DNA of 5,577 bases. It comes from Acidimicrobiaceae bacterium. GTDB lineage: Bacteria > Actinomycetota > Acidimicrobiia > Acidimicrobiales > Ilumatobacteraceae. Shown here piece by piece: positions 1-5,577 of this stretch (its first letter is position 1; every line of letters begins with the position of its first letter). Made by a program: the position numbers and the translations under genes. Below the pieces are notes generated by a model. The model worked only from the letters and a program-made list of their open reading frames with translations. It was not told the DNA's origin and made no database searches. The DNA lies in contig CANLHV010000084.1 in the NCBI GenBank assembly GCA_947490975.1, positions 1 to 5,577 of the forward strand, given 5' to 3'.

Positions 1-1649
1 TGTTCGAAGTTGCACCAAATGTCTGGCAAGTGCGTGGCTACGACATTTCGAACATTACTTTCATCAAAGGCACAACTGGCTGGGTCGTAATTGATCCGTT
101 GACGGCAGACAGCACCGCACGTGCGAGTCTCGAACTGTTGTCACAGCATGTTGAGCGGCGACCAGTGACTGCGGTTATTTACACGCATTCGCATGCCGAC
201 CATTTCGGTGGCGTTCTTGGCGTCACTACAAAGGCCGATGTTGAATCTGGCAGATGTCAGATAATTGCGCCGGTTGGTTTCTTGCATGAGGCAATCGCCG
301 AAAATGTAATTGCCGGTGTGGCGATGAGTCGCCGCGCGACATATCAATTTGGTCCACTGCTACCGCCTGGGCCGCAAGGTCATGTTGATAGCGGGCTTGG
401 CAATTCAACCCCAACCGCAGCACCTTCATTGTTGGCTCCGACTCGTGATATCACGTACACAGGCGAAGAACTCGTCGTAGATGGCGTGCGAATTGTGTTT
501 CAGCTCACACCTGAAACCGAAGCGCCCGCCGAAATGAATTTTTTCTTCCCAGATTTTGGATGGCTATGTATGGCCGAGAACTGTTCGCACACTATGCATA
601 ATTTGGTGCCGATCCGAGGCGCTCTTGTGCGCAATGCATTGAACTGGTCGAAGTATATAAACGAGAGCATTGAACTATTTGCTGATAAAACTGACGTGCT
701 GTTTACATCGCATAATTGGCCGCGCTGGGGTCGTCAAGATGTGCGCGACTTTTTAACTTTGCAGCGTGATCTTTATCGCTGGATTCACGATCAAACGATG
801 CGACATGCAAATCACGGCATGACAGCATTAGAAATTGCCGAGTTGCTGGTGTTGCCTGACGAATTTTTAGCGCACGAACACACCCGAGGTTTTTATGGCG
901 ATCTGGTGCACAACATCAAGGCTGTTTATCAGCGTTATTTGAGTTGGTATGACGGCAATCCCGCCAACTTAAACAAGCTTTCACCGTCTCGGGCGGGTGC
1001 TAAATATCTCGAACTCGCCGGAGGCATCGACGCTTTGCTTGACAGCGCACAAAAGTCGTTTGACGCCGCCGAATATCGCTGGGTGGTCGAACTTGTCAAT
1101 CATGCAGTTTTCGCTGAGCCGACGAATCAGCGTGCACGAAACCTGCAAGCCGATGCGCTCGAGCAACTCGGCTATCAATCTGAGTCAGCGACATTTCGCA
1201 ACGCATATTTGATGGGCGCACAAGAACTTCGCAATGGTCCGCCACCGCGAACCGCAGCGCGAGTGCGCGCGCGCAGCCTGATTAAAGCGATGACAATCGA
1301 TCAGGTCTTTGATGTGCTCGGAGTACGTGTGATTTCAGAAAATCTGGGCGGCATAGCGCTAGCGATTAACTGGCTATTCACCGACATGTCAGGCACAGCA
1401 GATGAAAAATGGATTCTCGGTGTGTCGAACCGCACGCTTTATGCAACCCAAGGTCGACACAGTGAGTCTGCATCGGCAACTGTCAAACTTTCGCGCGATT
1501 TGTTTTTAGAGATAATTGCTCAGGCGACGACTTTCGTTGATGAGCTAAAAAACGGCACGATCACGATTGACGGTGACGCTGGCGCGTTGCTGACGATATT
1601 CGGCAACCTAGATAATTTTTCGACCGGCTTTGCGATCGTCGAGCCGTAA
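1..1649 (+). CDS. Zinc-dependent alkylsulfatase, SdsA1/BDS1 type (5' partial)
   Basis: The frame is open from the left edge (first full codon at base 3), so the true start lies upstream; the GTG at 30 is internal because conserved residues precede it. The protein should hydrolyse alkyl sulfate esters such as dodecyl sulfate to release sulfate. An N-terminal metallo-beta-lactamase fold carries THSHADH. Counting from the codon at base 3, the putative zinc ligands are H62, H64, D66, H67, E173 (in TEAPAE), E192 (in AEN) and H237 (in SHNWP). As I recall them, the SdsA1 ligands (H169, H171, D173, H174, E280, E299, H344) have identical spacing, so about 107 residues are missing. A helical dimerisation region follows (about 280-415), then a C-terminal SCP2-like domain (about 415-548) ending in AIVEP. 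Any signal peptide would be in the missing part, so location is unknown. The family call is firm; the natural substrate is not known. Confidence 0.93.
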   Translation, partial: FEVAPNVWQVRGYDISNITFIKGTTGWVVIDPLTADSTARASLELLSQHVERRPVTAVIYTHSHADHFGGVLGVTTKADVESGRCQIIAPVGFLHEAIAENVIAGVAMSRRATYQFGPLLPPGPQGHVDSGLGNSTPTAAPSLLAPTRDITYTGEELVVDGVRIVFQLTPETEAPAEMNFFFPDFGWLCMAENCSHTMHNLVPIRGALVRNALNWSKYINESIELFADKTDVLFTSHNWPRWGRQDVRDFLTLQRDLYRWIHDQTMRHANHGMTALEIAELLVLPDEFLAHEHTRGFYGDLVHNIKAVYQRYLSWYDGNPANLNKLSPSRAGAKYLELAGGIDALLDSAQKSFDAAEYRWVVELVNHAVFAEPTNQRARNLQADALEQLGYQSESATFRNAYLMGAQELRNGPPPRTAARVRARSLIKAMTIDQVFDVLGVRVISENLGGIALAINWLFTDMSGTADEKWILGVSNRTLYATQGRHSESASATVKLSRDLFLEIIAQATTFVDELKNGTITIDGDAGALLTIFGNLDNFSTGFAIVEP

Positions 1650-1659
1650 AACTAGTTTT
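1648..1659. repeat. 12-bp perfect palindrome at a convergent gene junction
   Basis: AAAACTAGTTTT is a perfect inverted repeat. It overlaps the alkylsulfatase stop (TAA, 1647-1649) and the last base of the lexA stop (1659-1661 on the minus strand), filling the whole gap between the two genes. A run of T follows in either direction, so it could act as a weak two-way transcription end. The stem is only five base pairs with a TA loop and is AT-rich, so it is not a convincing intrinsic terminator. Confidence 0.35.
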
Positions 1660-2333
1660 TAGAGGCGACGTAAAACAGTTACGAGTTTGCCGTAAACGAC
1701 AACTTCGTCGCTCTCAAACACCATCGGCTTCATCGCCGAGTTTGATGGCGTCAATGTAATTCGGTTGCCGCTGCGTGAAAACGTTTTGATCGTTGCTTCA
1801 TCGCCAGGTATGCCAGCGATAACGATGTCGCCGTTGTTGGCAGTCGACTGTGAATTGCAAACAACAAAGTCACCGTTCAAAATGCCAGCATCGATCATCG
1901 AATCGCCGCGAACGCGCAACATAAACAATTCGCCGTCGCCGGTGAAGTCCATTGGAAGAGGCACAAGTTCTTCGACATTTTCTTGGGCCAAAACATTGAC
2001 ACCCGCGGCAACATCACCAACGAGTGGTACATGTTTTGTCGGGCGGTGCTCCATGGCGACGCCACTTGATGCCTCGTAACGCACTTCAATCGCGCGAGGC
2101 TTTGTCGGGTCGCGGCGTAAGTATCCGAGTTTTTGAAGTGCAGCCAAGTGGTTGTGCACGGTGGCCGATGAACTAAGACCTACGGCCTCGCCGATCTCGC
2201 GCACCGATGGCGGGTAGCCCCGTTCGCGCATGTTAGAGACGATGAAGTCGAGGATGCCTCGCTGCCGCTCGGTCAGAGTGCTGTTTTTGGCCTGGGCGGC
2301 GTTTATTGGGGTCGGGTCAATGTTTGGGCTCAT
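1659..2333 (-). CDS. lexA: LexA, SOS response repressor and self-cleaving peptidase
   Basis: This is a complete 224-residue LexA. The N-terminal winged helix-turn-helix (about 17-85) begins LTERQRGILDFI and includes PPSVREIGEAVGLSSSATVHNH split over the recognition region. The autocleavage site is A110-G111 in DVAAGV. The catalytic pair is S145 (in RGDSM) and K183 (in ATIK). The 35-residue gap from cleavage site to serine equals that of E. coli (A84, S119). It should repress SOS genes until RecA filaments stimulate self-cleavage. An upstream ATG at 2456 would give 265 residues, but it would read through the operators and promoter, so the ATG at 2333 is chosen; family similarity also begins just after it. 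There is no Shine-Dalgarno sequence, and a -10 hexamer lies six bases upstream, which suggests a leaderless mRNA. It is divergent from the LysM gene and convergent with the alkylsulfatase. Confidence 0.97.
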   Translation of the reverse strand: MSPNIDPTPINAAQAKNSTLTERQRGILDFIVSNMRERGYPPSVREIGEAVGLSSSATVHNHLAALQKLGYLRRDPTKPRAIEVRYEASSGVAMEHRPTKHVPLVGDVAAGVNVLAQENVEELVPLPMDFTGDGELFMLRVRGDSMIDAGILNGDFVVCNSQSTANNGDIVIAGIPGDEATIKTFSRSGNRITLTPSNSAMKPMVFESDEVVVYGKLVTVLRRL

Positions 2334-2339
2334 ATCTAG

Positions 2340-2368
2340 AGCGTACGCCCGTTCGCCCCTAAAGTCAA
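2340..2368 (-). promoter_or_regulatory. Probable lexA promoter, leaderless
   Basis: On the minus strand, TTGACT (2363-2368) and TACGCT (2340-2345) are separated by exactly 17 bp, a good sigma-70-type match. The -10 ends six bases before the lexA ATG, so transcription should begin at or next to the A of that ATG. This fits the absence of a ribosome binding site. Two imperfect LexA boxes overlap the -10 and the -35 respectively, as expected for autorepression. It is predicted from sequence only. Confidence 0.65.
2342..2355. promoter_or_regulatory. LexA box 1 (imperfect), over the lexA -10
   Basis: CGTACGCCCGTTCG has the form GTAC-N4-GTTC, one mismatch from the GAAC-N4-GTTC consensus of Gram-positive LexA operators. 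The mismatched base lies inside the lexA -10 hexamer (TACGCT on the minus strand). Binding here would block RNA polymerase at lexA. Confidence 0.6.
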
Positions 2369-2379
2369 ACACCTGTTCG
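2366..2379. promoter_or_regulatory. LexA box 2 (imperfect), over the lexA -35
   Basis: CAAACACCTGTTCG has the form AAAC-N4-GTTC, one mismatch from consensus. The mismatched base (2367) lies inside the lexA -35 hexamer (TTGACT, minus strand 2363-2368). Its centre is 24 bp from box 1 and 15 bp from box 3. Confidence 0.6.
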
Positions 2380-2380
2380 G

Positions 2381-2394
2381 AGAACAAATGTTCG
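2381..2394. promoter_or_regulatory. LexA box 3 (perfect core)
   Basis: AGAACAAATGTTCG contains a perfect GAAC-N4-GTTC core (2382-2393). It lies between the two divergent promoters, just upstream of both -35 elements, so it could serve both genes or act through cooperation with its neighbours. Confidence 0.85.
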
Positions 2395-2403
2395 TAAAAA
2401 GGG

Positions 2404-2432
2404 TTGTACTGCGAACACCCGTTCGCTATGGT
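2404..2432 (+). promoter_or_regulatory. Probable SOS promoter of the LysM gene
   Basis: TTGTAC (2404-2409) and TATGGT (2427-2432) are separated by 17 bp. The -35 is weak (three of six) and the -10 is reasonable. The whole 14-bp perfect LexA box 4 fits inside the spacer, which is strong contextual support. Transcription would start near 2439, giving a leader of about 43 bases that contains a ribosome binding site, unlike lexA on the other strand. Confidence 0.6.
2412..2425. promoter_or_regulatory. LexA box 4 (perfect), in the LysM gene promoter
   Basis: CGAACACCCGTTCG is a perfect operator, with CGAAC and GTTCG arms around a four-base centre, matching the mycobacterial and Bacillus type of SOS box. 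It sits wholly between the proposed -35 and -10 of the rightward promoter, so bound LexA should shut that gene off directly. Confidence 0.88.
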
Positions 2433-2466
2433 GGAAGCAAGCGGAAATACCCCCAAAAAGCATCAC

Positions 2467-2474
2467 GAAAGAGG
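2467..2474 (+). promoter_or_regulatory. Ribosome binding site setting the LysM protein start
   Basis: GAAAGAGG ends seven bases before the ATG at 2482 and is the clearest Shine-Dalgarno match in the window. It favours this ATG over the in-frame TTG at 2404 and ATG at 2428, both of which lie within the promoter and operator. Confidence 0.75.
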
Positions 2475-2481
2475 CGTCATC

Positions 2482-2814
2482 ATGGCAATAGCAATCAATA
2501 ACTTCCCAGTTGCAGTAGTTAGCCGTCGAAATATGGCGCCGGTCTACCGCCGCCGTCGAGCAATGGTTTCTTTGGCTCTGGCTGCTTTAGCGGTCACGGT
2601 TAGCTTCGCAATGCTCGACACGAGCGCCGCGGCCGATCGGCCAACAGCCGAGAATCTGGCGACACCAAAATTCGTGATTGCCGAATCGGGCGACACACTG
2701 TGGGCAATCGCACAGCGCATCGCACCAAATAGCAACATCACCGAAGTGGTTGACCAGTTAGTTCTTATGAATGGCGATCAAATAACAACAGGGCAACTCG
2801 TTCGCATTCCATAA
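2482..2814 (+). CDS. Membrane-anchored LysM protein, likely SOS cell-division inhibitor (YneA/DivS/ChiZ type)
   Basis: The product is a 110-residue protein in three parts. There is a short basic N-terminus with R23-R26. One hydrophobic segment follows at about 27-45, a signal anchor or a signal peptide with a possible cut after TSAAA. A C-terminal LysM domain spans about 63-109, starting KFVIAESGDTLWAIA and ending GQLVRIP, and should bind peptidoglycan outside the membrane. In Bacillus yneA, Corynebacterium divS and Mycobacterium Rv2719c (chiZ), a LysM-type or similarly placed small gene sits divergent from lexA and is SOS-induced to delay division. The position here, the perfect LexA box in its promoter and nrdR downstream match the mycobacterial order. 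Division inhibition is inferred from context. No separate hydrolase domain is visible, so enzymatic activity is doubtful. The start is set by the ribosome binding site at 2467-2474. Confidence 0.85.
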   Translation: MAIAINNFPVAVVSRRNMAPVYRRRRAMVSLALAALAVTVSFAMLDTSAAADRPTAENLATPKFVIAESGDTLWAIAQRIAPNSNITEVVDQLVLMNGDQITTGQLVRIP

Positions 2815-2870
2815 TTTTCGGCCGCAGTTCAAGGCTTAAACGGTTTCAAAATCGGGCTGATGATTGCGAG

Positions 2871-2876
2871 TAATCT
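2871..2876 (+). promoter_or_regulatory. Possible -10 element of nrdR (leaderless start)
   Basis: TAATCT ends seven bases before the ATG at 2884, so a transcript from it would begin at the start codon. No clear -35 is seen 16-18 bp upstream, and no Shine-Dalgarno precedes the ATG. nrdR may also be read through from the LysM gene 69 bp upstream, since no terminator is evident between them. Confidence 0.4.
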
Positions 2877-2883
2877 TGTGTTG

Positions 2884-3342
2884 ATGAGATGCGTTAGTTG
2901 TCAATGCGAAGATACAAAAGTTATTGACTCGCGTGTTTCAGAAGAGGGCAGTTCGATTCGCCGGCGGCGTTCTTGTTTGAAGTGCGGCCATCGGTTTACC
3001 ACTTACGAGCGTCTTGAAGAAGTGCCTCTTTACGTGATCAAGCGAACCGGCGACAAAGAATTATTCGATCGTGCGAAGATCATTAGCGGTTTGCAGTCTG
3101 CAGCCAAAGGTCGGCCAGTCGAAGACTCGGTGTTAATCGAGATTGCCGAGCGTGTTGAAGACGACATGCGACTTACGGGCGATGATGTGACGAGCAATCA
3201 AGTAGGTCATGCCGTGCTCAGTTTGTTGCGCAGCATTGACGAAGTCACCTATATGCGATTTGCAAGCGTTTACAAAAACTTCGATGCTGCAGCCGATTTC
3301 AAGCGCGAACTTGCGTTGCTCGAAAAAGAATTACGTAAGTAA
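2884..3342 (+). CDS. nrdR: NrdR, ATP/dATP-sensing repressor of ribonucleotide reductase genes
   Basis: This is a complete 152-residue NrdR, normal for the family. The N-terminal zinc ribbon uses C3, C6, C31 and C34, with DTKVIDSR and the arginine run R26-R29 of the DNA-binding part. The ATP-cone spans about 49-139 and includes VIKRTGDKELFDRAKI and YMRFASVYKNF. NrdR binds nrd promoters when loaded with ATP/dATP and shuts off dNTP synthesis. The ATG at 2884 is chosen because MRC is the usual NrdR N-terminus; ATG at 2860 would add eight unconserved residues. The motif around 73-79 reads AAKGRPV, where many bacterial members have a Cys and KRP; as I recall, actinobacterial forms have GR here. No nrd gene or clear NrdR box is in this window. 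Its place beyond lexA and the LysM gene is typical for Actinobacteria. Confidence 0.96.
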   Translation: MRCVSCQCEDTKVIDSRVSEEGSSIRRRRSCLKCGHRFTTYERLEEVPLYVIKRTGDKELFDRAKIISGLQSAAKGRPVEDSVLIEIAERVEDDMRLTGDDVTSNQVGHAVLSLLRSIDEVTYMRFASVYKNFDAAADFKRELALLEKELRK

Positions 3343-3354
3343 CGATTTTTATCG
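3343..3354. terminator. Very small hairpin between convergent nrdR and RibD-like gene
   Basis: CGATTTTTATCG can form a four-base-pair stem with a TTTT loop. It occupies almost all of the 14-bp gap between the two stop codons. It may mark a shared transcription end, but the stem is too short for a confident terminator call. Confidence 0.25.
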
Positions 3355-3356
3355 AA

Positions 3357-4031
3357 CTAAATCTTTCGCAAATAGCGAATGAACATGAATCCGTTGTCTT
3401 CAAGAATGTGTGCAACTTCATAGTCACTGTGCAATGGCGGCGCCCCATTTGCTAATCGAGGGCTGTCAGCACCCGTAACCATTGGGCTGATTGTTAGATT
3501 GATTTCGTCAACCAAGTTGGCGGCGAACATTGACGCGTTTAGCAGTGCGCCGCCTTCAAGTTGAACGAACGTGCCCGGCAGTTGACTCATCGCTAGCTGC
3601 AAATCAACATTGCCTTTGCCCGCCCGAACTATTTCAAGATCGAATTCGGTGTCTGGTTGTTTTGCATCTTCTGGCATGATCAAAAAGCCAACGCCACTCT
3701 TAAATAAGTTGGTGTTTAGGTCCATTTTTCCGGTGCGGGTAACGACACCCACTCGCAAGCCCTTTTTTGAAGGCACTTCATACATTTCTTCACGTATCGT
3801 GCCGGCGCCAACCACAATCGTCTCGGCCGCAGAGCGCAATGCGATAAGCACATCTCGATCTGCGGGGTTCGAAAGCAGGGTTGATTTGCCCTCGACGACC
3901 GTTGAGCCGTCGATGCTCATGACCATGCACAAACCAATGGATGGACGTCCAGCTGAATGCCGAGAGCGCGGTGCGCCATAGATCTCGCGCAGGTTTACAG
4001 TGTCACGAGTAGTGGGCAATAACTGGCGCAC
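3357..4031 (-). CDS. Stand-alone RibD C-terminal / dihydrofolate-reductase-like reductase
   Basis: This is a 224-residue protein made of a single RibD_C/DHFR-like fold; no deaminase domain is present. Conserved features in order are MVMSIDG (36-42) with S50, an NPADRDVLIALRSAAETIVVGAGTIR region split across 55-80 (NADPH-binding VGAGT at 74-78), LEGG (158-161) and LVDEINLTISP (173-183). This is the pattern of NADPH-dependent pyrimidine reductases. It may act in riboflavin synthesis on the deaminated pyrimidine, or, like Mycobacterium Rv2671, serve as an alternative dihydrofolate reductase; sequence alone does not settle this. The start is GTG at 4031, the first usable start after an upstream in-frame stop. 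There is no Shine-Dalgarno, but TAGGCT lies seven bases upstream. No other riboflavin or folate gene is nearby. It is convergent with nrdR and divergent from the molybdo-enzyme gene. Confidence 0.88.
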   Translation of the reverse strand: MRQLLPTTRDTVNLREIYGAPRSRHSAGRPSIGLCMVMSIDGSTVVEGKSTLLSNPADRDVLIALRSAAETIVVGAGTIREEMYEVPSKKGLRVGVVTRTGKMDLNTNLFKSGVGFLIMPEDAKQPDTEFDLEIVRAGKGNVDLQLAMSQLPGTFVQLEGGALLNASMFAANLVDEINLTISPMVTGADSPRLANGAPPLHSDYEVAHILEDNGFMFIRYLRKI

Positions 4032-4099
4032 GACCGACAGCCTATGAGGCGAGCCCAGTCGATAATTGTTTGTGTGCTTGTTTGAGGCAAGATATTGCT
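4032..4099. promoter_or_regulatory. Divergent promoter region between the RibD-like and molybdo-enzyme genes
   Basis: These 68 bp separate two genes read away from each other, so both promoters should lie here or extend into the genes. On the minus strand TAGGCT (4039-4044) is seven bases from the GTG start, a possible leaderless -10 without a clear -35. On the plus strand GAGG (4084-4087) is twelve bases before the ATG at 4100, rather far for a good ribosome binding site. No operator palindrome or LexA box is visible. Confidence 0.4.
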
Positions 4100-5577
4100 A
4101 TGGCTACTGAAAAAATTGCGTTTCGAACTTGCCCTCTTTGCGAGGCGGGATGCGGTTTGGCAGTCACCGTAAAAGACGATCAGGTGACCCACATTCGTGG
4201 TGACATGCAAGATGTTTTCTCAAAAGGTTTTATCTGCCCAAAGGGCAGCACGTTAAAACAACTCCACTATGACCCAGATCGATTGTTGACGCCGTTGATC
4301 AAACGCGACGGCGTGCATGTGCCTGCTACCTGGGATGAAGCGTGGCAAGTTATCGACAAAGGTTTGAATAGCGTGATCGAAAATTTTGGGCGCGAATCAA
4401 TCGCCACGTATTTAGGCAACCCAGGTGCGCACAATTTATCGTCGATGACTTTTAATCGAGTGTTGTTGCAAGCAATCGGCTCGCGACAAAGATTCAGTGC
4501 TTCGACAGTCGATCAGATTCCGAAACAGGTTTCGTCAGGCTTGATGTTTGGTTCGCCAAGTTCGGTGCCAGTGCCAGATCTAGATCGCACTCAGTACTTG
4601 CTTATACTCGGGGCGAATCCATATGAATCGAATGGCAGTCTGTGCACTGCACCAGATTTTCCTGGTCGCATTGAAGCAATGCAGGCACGGGGTGGAAAAC
4701 TAGTTGTAGTCGACCCACGAAAGAGCCGCACAGCCGAGCAAGCCGACGAATGGTTGGCAATTCGACCAGGCACCGATGCGTTGTTGCTAGCAGCGATTGC
4801 CAACACGCTTGCAAGTGACGGTCTGCAAGTCGTCAAACAACGACTGGGCACCTATTTGAATGGTCTCGAAGAGCTTGTTGGCGCACTCGCGCCGTTTAGC
4901 GCTGCGGCCGTTGCTGTACCAACAGGCATTGATGAACAAACAATTTTGCGAATTGCCCGAGAGTTGCGCGACGCGAGTTGTTCGGCTGTTTACGGGCGAA
5001 TCGGCACGTGCACAACTGCGTTCGGTACGACGGCGTCGTGGCTAGTCGATGTAGTCAACGTGTTTACCGGCAACCTTGATCGCGTCGGTGGGGCGATGTT
5101 TCCGTTGCCGGTCGCAGGCAGCGGCAATACGCACGGTGAACCCGGCAAAGGCAAGGGTTTTCGCATCGGCCGCGGACACTCAAGAGTGAGCAAACACCCC
5201 GAAGCGCTCGGTGAATATCCGGCTGCGGCAATGGCTGAAGAAATTGAAACACCAGGCCCAGGCCAGATACGAGCGATGGTTGTCGTTGGAGGAAACCCAA
5301 TTTTGTCGACCCCAAATAGCGAGCGGCTTGCAAAGTCGTTCGCTGAACTTGACTTCATGGTCAGCGTCGACATGTATTTGAACGAAACCTCAAAATTTGC
5401 TGACGTAATTTTGCCACCGCCATCACAATTGCAACGCAGCCACTACGACTTGGCGCTTTTGACATTTGCTGTGCGCAATGTTGCAAATTACAGCGAGCCA
5501 GTCTTGCCACTTGGATCAAACGATCTAGATGAATGGCAAATTTTGGCCAAGCTTTCGGCAATTGTTTCAGGACTTGG
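4100..5577 (+). CDS. Molybdopterin oxidoreductase with N-terminal [4Fe-4S] site (3' partial)
   Basis: The frame is open from the ATG to the right edge, giving 492 codons; related enzymes are usually about 700 residues or more. The N-terminus binds a [4Fe-4S] cluster through C11, C14, C18 and C46 (CX2CX3CX27C), with K48 in CPKG as the usual electron-relay lysine. Molybdopterin-domain motifs follow: TWDEAW (77-82), LILGANPYESNG (about 168-180), VVVDPRKSRTAEQAD (about 202-216) and IRPGTDALLLAAIAN (about 220-234). Later come VVGGNPILSTPNSERL and ADVILPPPSQLQRSHYDLA. It belongs with formate dehydrogenase, nitrate reductase and related bis-MGD enzymes. At the position where those carry Cys or Sec, this protein reads VDQIPKQVSS (137-146) with no Cys and no in-frame TGA. 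No twin-arginine signal is seen, so it is probably cytoplasmic. The substrate is not recognisable, and no partner subunit is in view. Confidence 0.9.
   Translation, partial: MATEKIAFRTCPLCEAGCGLAVTVKDDQVTHIRGDMQDVFSKGFICPKGSTLKQLHYDPDRLLTPLIKRDGVHVPATWDEAWQVIDKGLNSVIENFGRESIATYLGNPGAHNLSSMTFNRVLLQAIGSRQRFSASTVDQIPKQVSSGLMFGSPSSVPVPDLDRTQYLLILGANPYESNGSLCTAPDFPGRIEAMQARGGKLVVVDPRKSRTAEQADEWLAIRPGTDALLLAAIANTLASDGLQVVKQRLGTYLNGLEELVGALAPFSAAAVAVPTGIDEQTILRIARELRDASCSAVYGRIGTCTTAFGTTASWLVDVVNVFTGNLDRVGGAMFPLPVAGSGNTHGEPGKGKGFRIGRGHSRVSKHPEALGEYPAAAMAEEIETPGPGQIRAMVVVGGNPILSTPNSERLAKSFAELDFMVSVDMYLNETSKFADVILPPPSQLQRSHYDLALLTFAVRNVANYSEPVLPLGSNDLDEWQILAKLSAIVSGL

Noticed and set aside
30..32. GTG at 30 as the start of the alkylsulfatase
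   Set aside because: The frame is open to the window edge and the upstream codons encode a family-like segment ending NVWQ, so the GTG is internal.
1257..1275. Alternating GC run in the alkylsulfatase gene
   Set aside because: It is short, codes for an ordinary Ala/Arg-rich stretch in frame, and does not form a repeat array.
1765..2079. 104-codon plus-strand frame within lexA
   Set aside because: It is antisense to conserved LexA coding sequence and has no recognisable domain or ribosome binding site.
2334..2456. N-terminal extension of LexA from the ATG at 2456
   Set aside because: It would translate the LexA boxes and both promoters, and the residues do not resemble LexA; the family match starts after the ATG at 2333.
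2404..2481. Longer LysM protein starting at TTG 2404 or ATG 2428
   Set aside because: These codons lie in the proposed -35 and -10 region; the ATG at 2482 has the ribosome binding site.
2860..2883. Start of NrdR at ATG 2860
   Set aside because: It adds eight unconserved residues before the standard MRC start and has no better ribosome binding site.
2815..2883. Terminator or NrdR box between the LysM gene and nrdR
   Set aside because: No stem followed by a T-run and no match to the NrdR box pattern could be found by eye in these 69 bases.
4591..5561. Several minus-strand open frames of 66-127 codons across the molybdo-enzyme region
   Set aside because: They overlap a continuous, well-conserved coding frame on the plus strand and show no recognisable domain; they are shadows.

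Overview
The window reads as a chromosomal segment of an actinomycete-type bacterium (Actinomycetota) of roughly middling GC content. Three things support this: the gene order lexA / divergent LysM protein / nrdR, which is the order known from Mycobacterium and Corynebacterium; LexA operators of the GAAC-N4-GTTC type; and several starts that look leaderless. A low-GC aquatic actinobacterium, for example an Acidimicrobiia relative, is plausible, but this is inference and not shown by the sequence.

Layout. 1-1649 (+): the 3' part of a zinc-dependent alkylsulfatase of the SdsA1/BDS1 type, entering from the left edge. It converges, with a 9-bp gap, on lexA at 1659-2333 (-). 2334-2481: a divergent SOS control region with four LexA-type boxes, a probable leaderless lexA promoter and a promoter facing right. 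2482-2814 (+): a 110-residue membrane-anchored LysM protein, the likely SOS-induced cell-division inhibitor (YneA/DivS/ChiZ type). 2884-3342 (+): nrdR, the ribonucleotide reductase repressor. 3357-4031 (-): a stand-alone RibD C-terminal/DHFR-like reductase, convergent with nrdR. 4032-4099: a short divergent spacer. 4100-5577 (+): the first 492 residues of a molybdopterin oxidoreductase with an N-terminal [4Fe-4S] site, running off the right edge.

How the genes work together. lexA, the LysM gene and nrdR form a coherent DNA-damage and replication module. LexA represses itself and the LysM division inhibitor through the shared operator array, and NrdR adjusts dNTP supply. The flanking alkylsulfatase, RibD-like reductase and molybdo-enzyme have no evident functional link to that module or to one another.

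No RNA gene, CRISPR array, mobile element or large repeat was seen, and no stretch over 300 bp lacks a gene. No clearly new system was found. The most interesting items are the operator array with its mismatches placed on the lexA promoter hexamers, and the molybdo-enzyme that lacks a Cys or Sec at the expected metal-ligand position.
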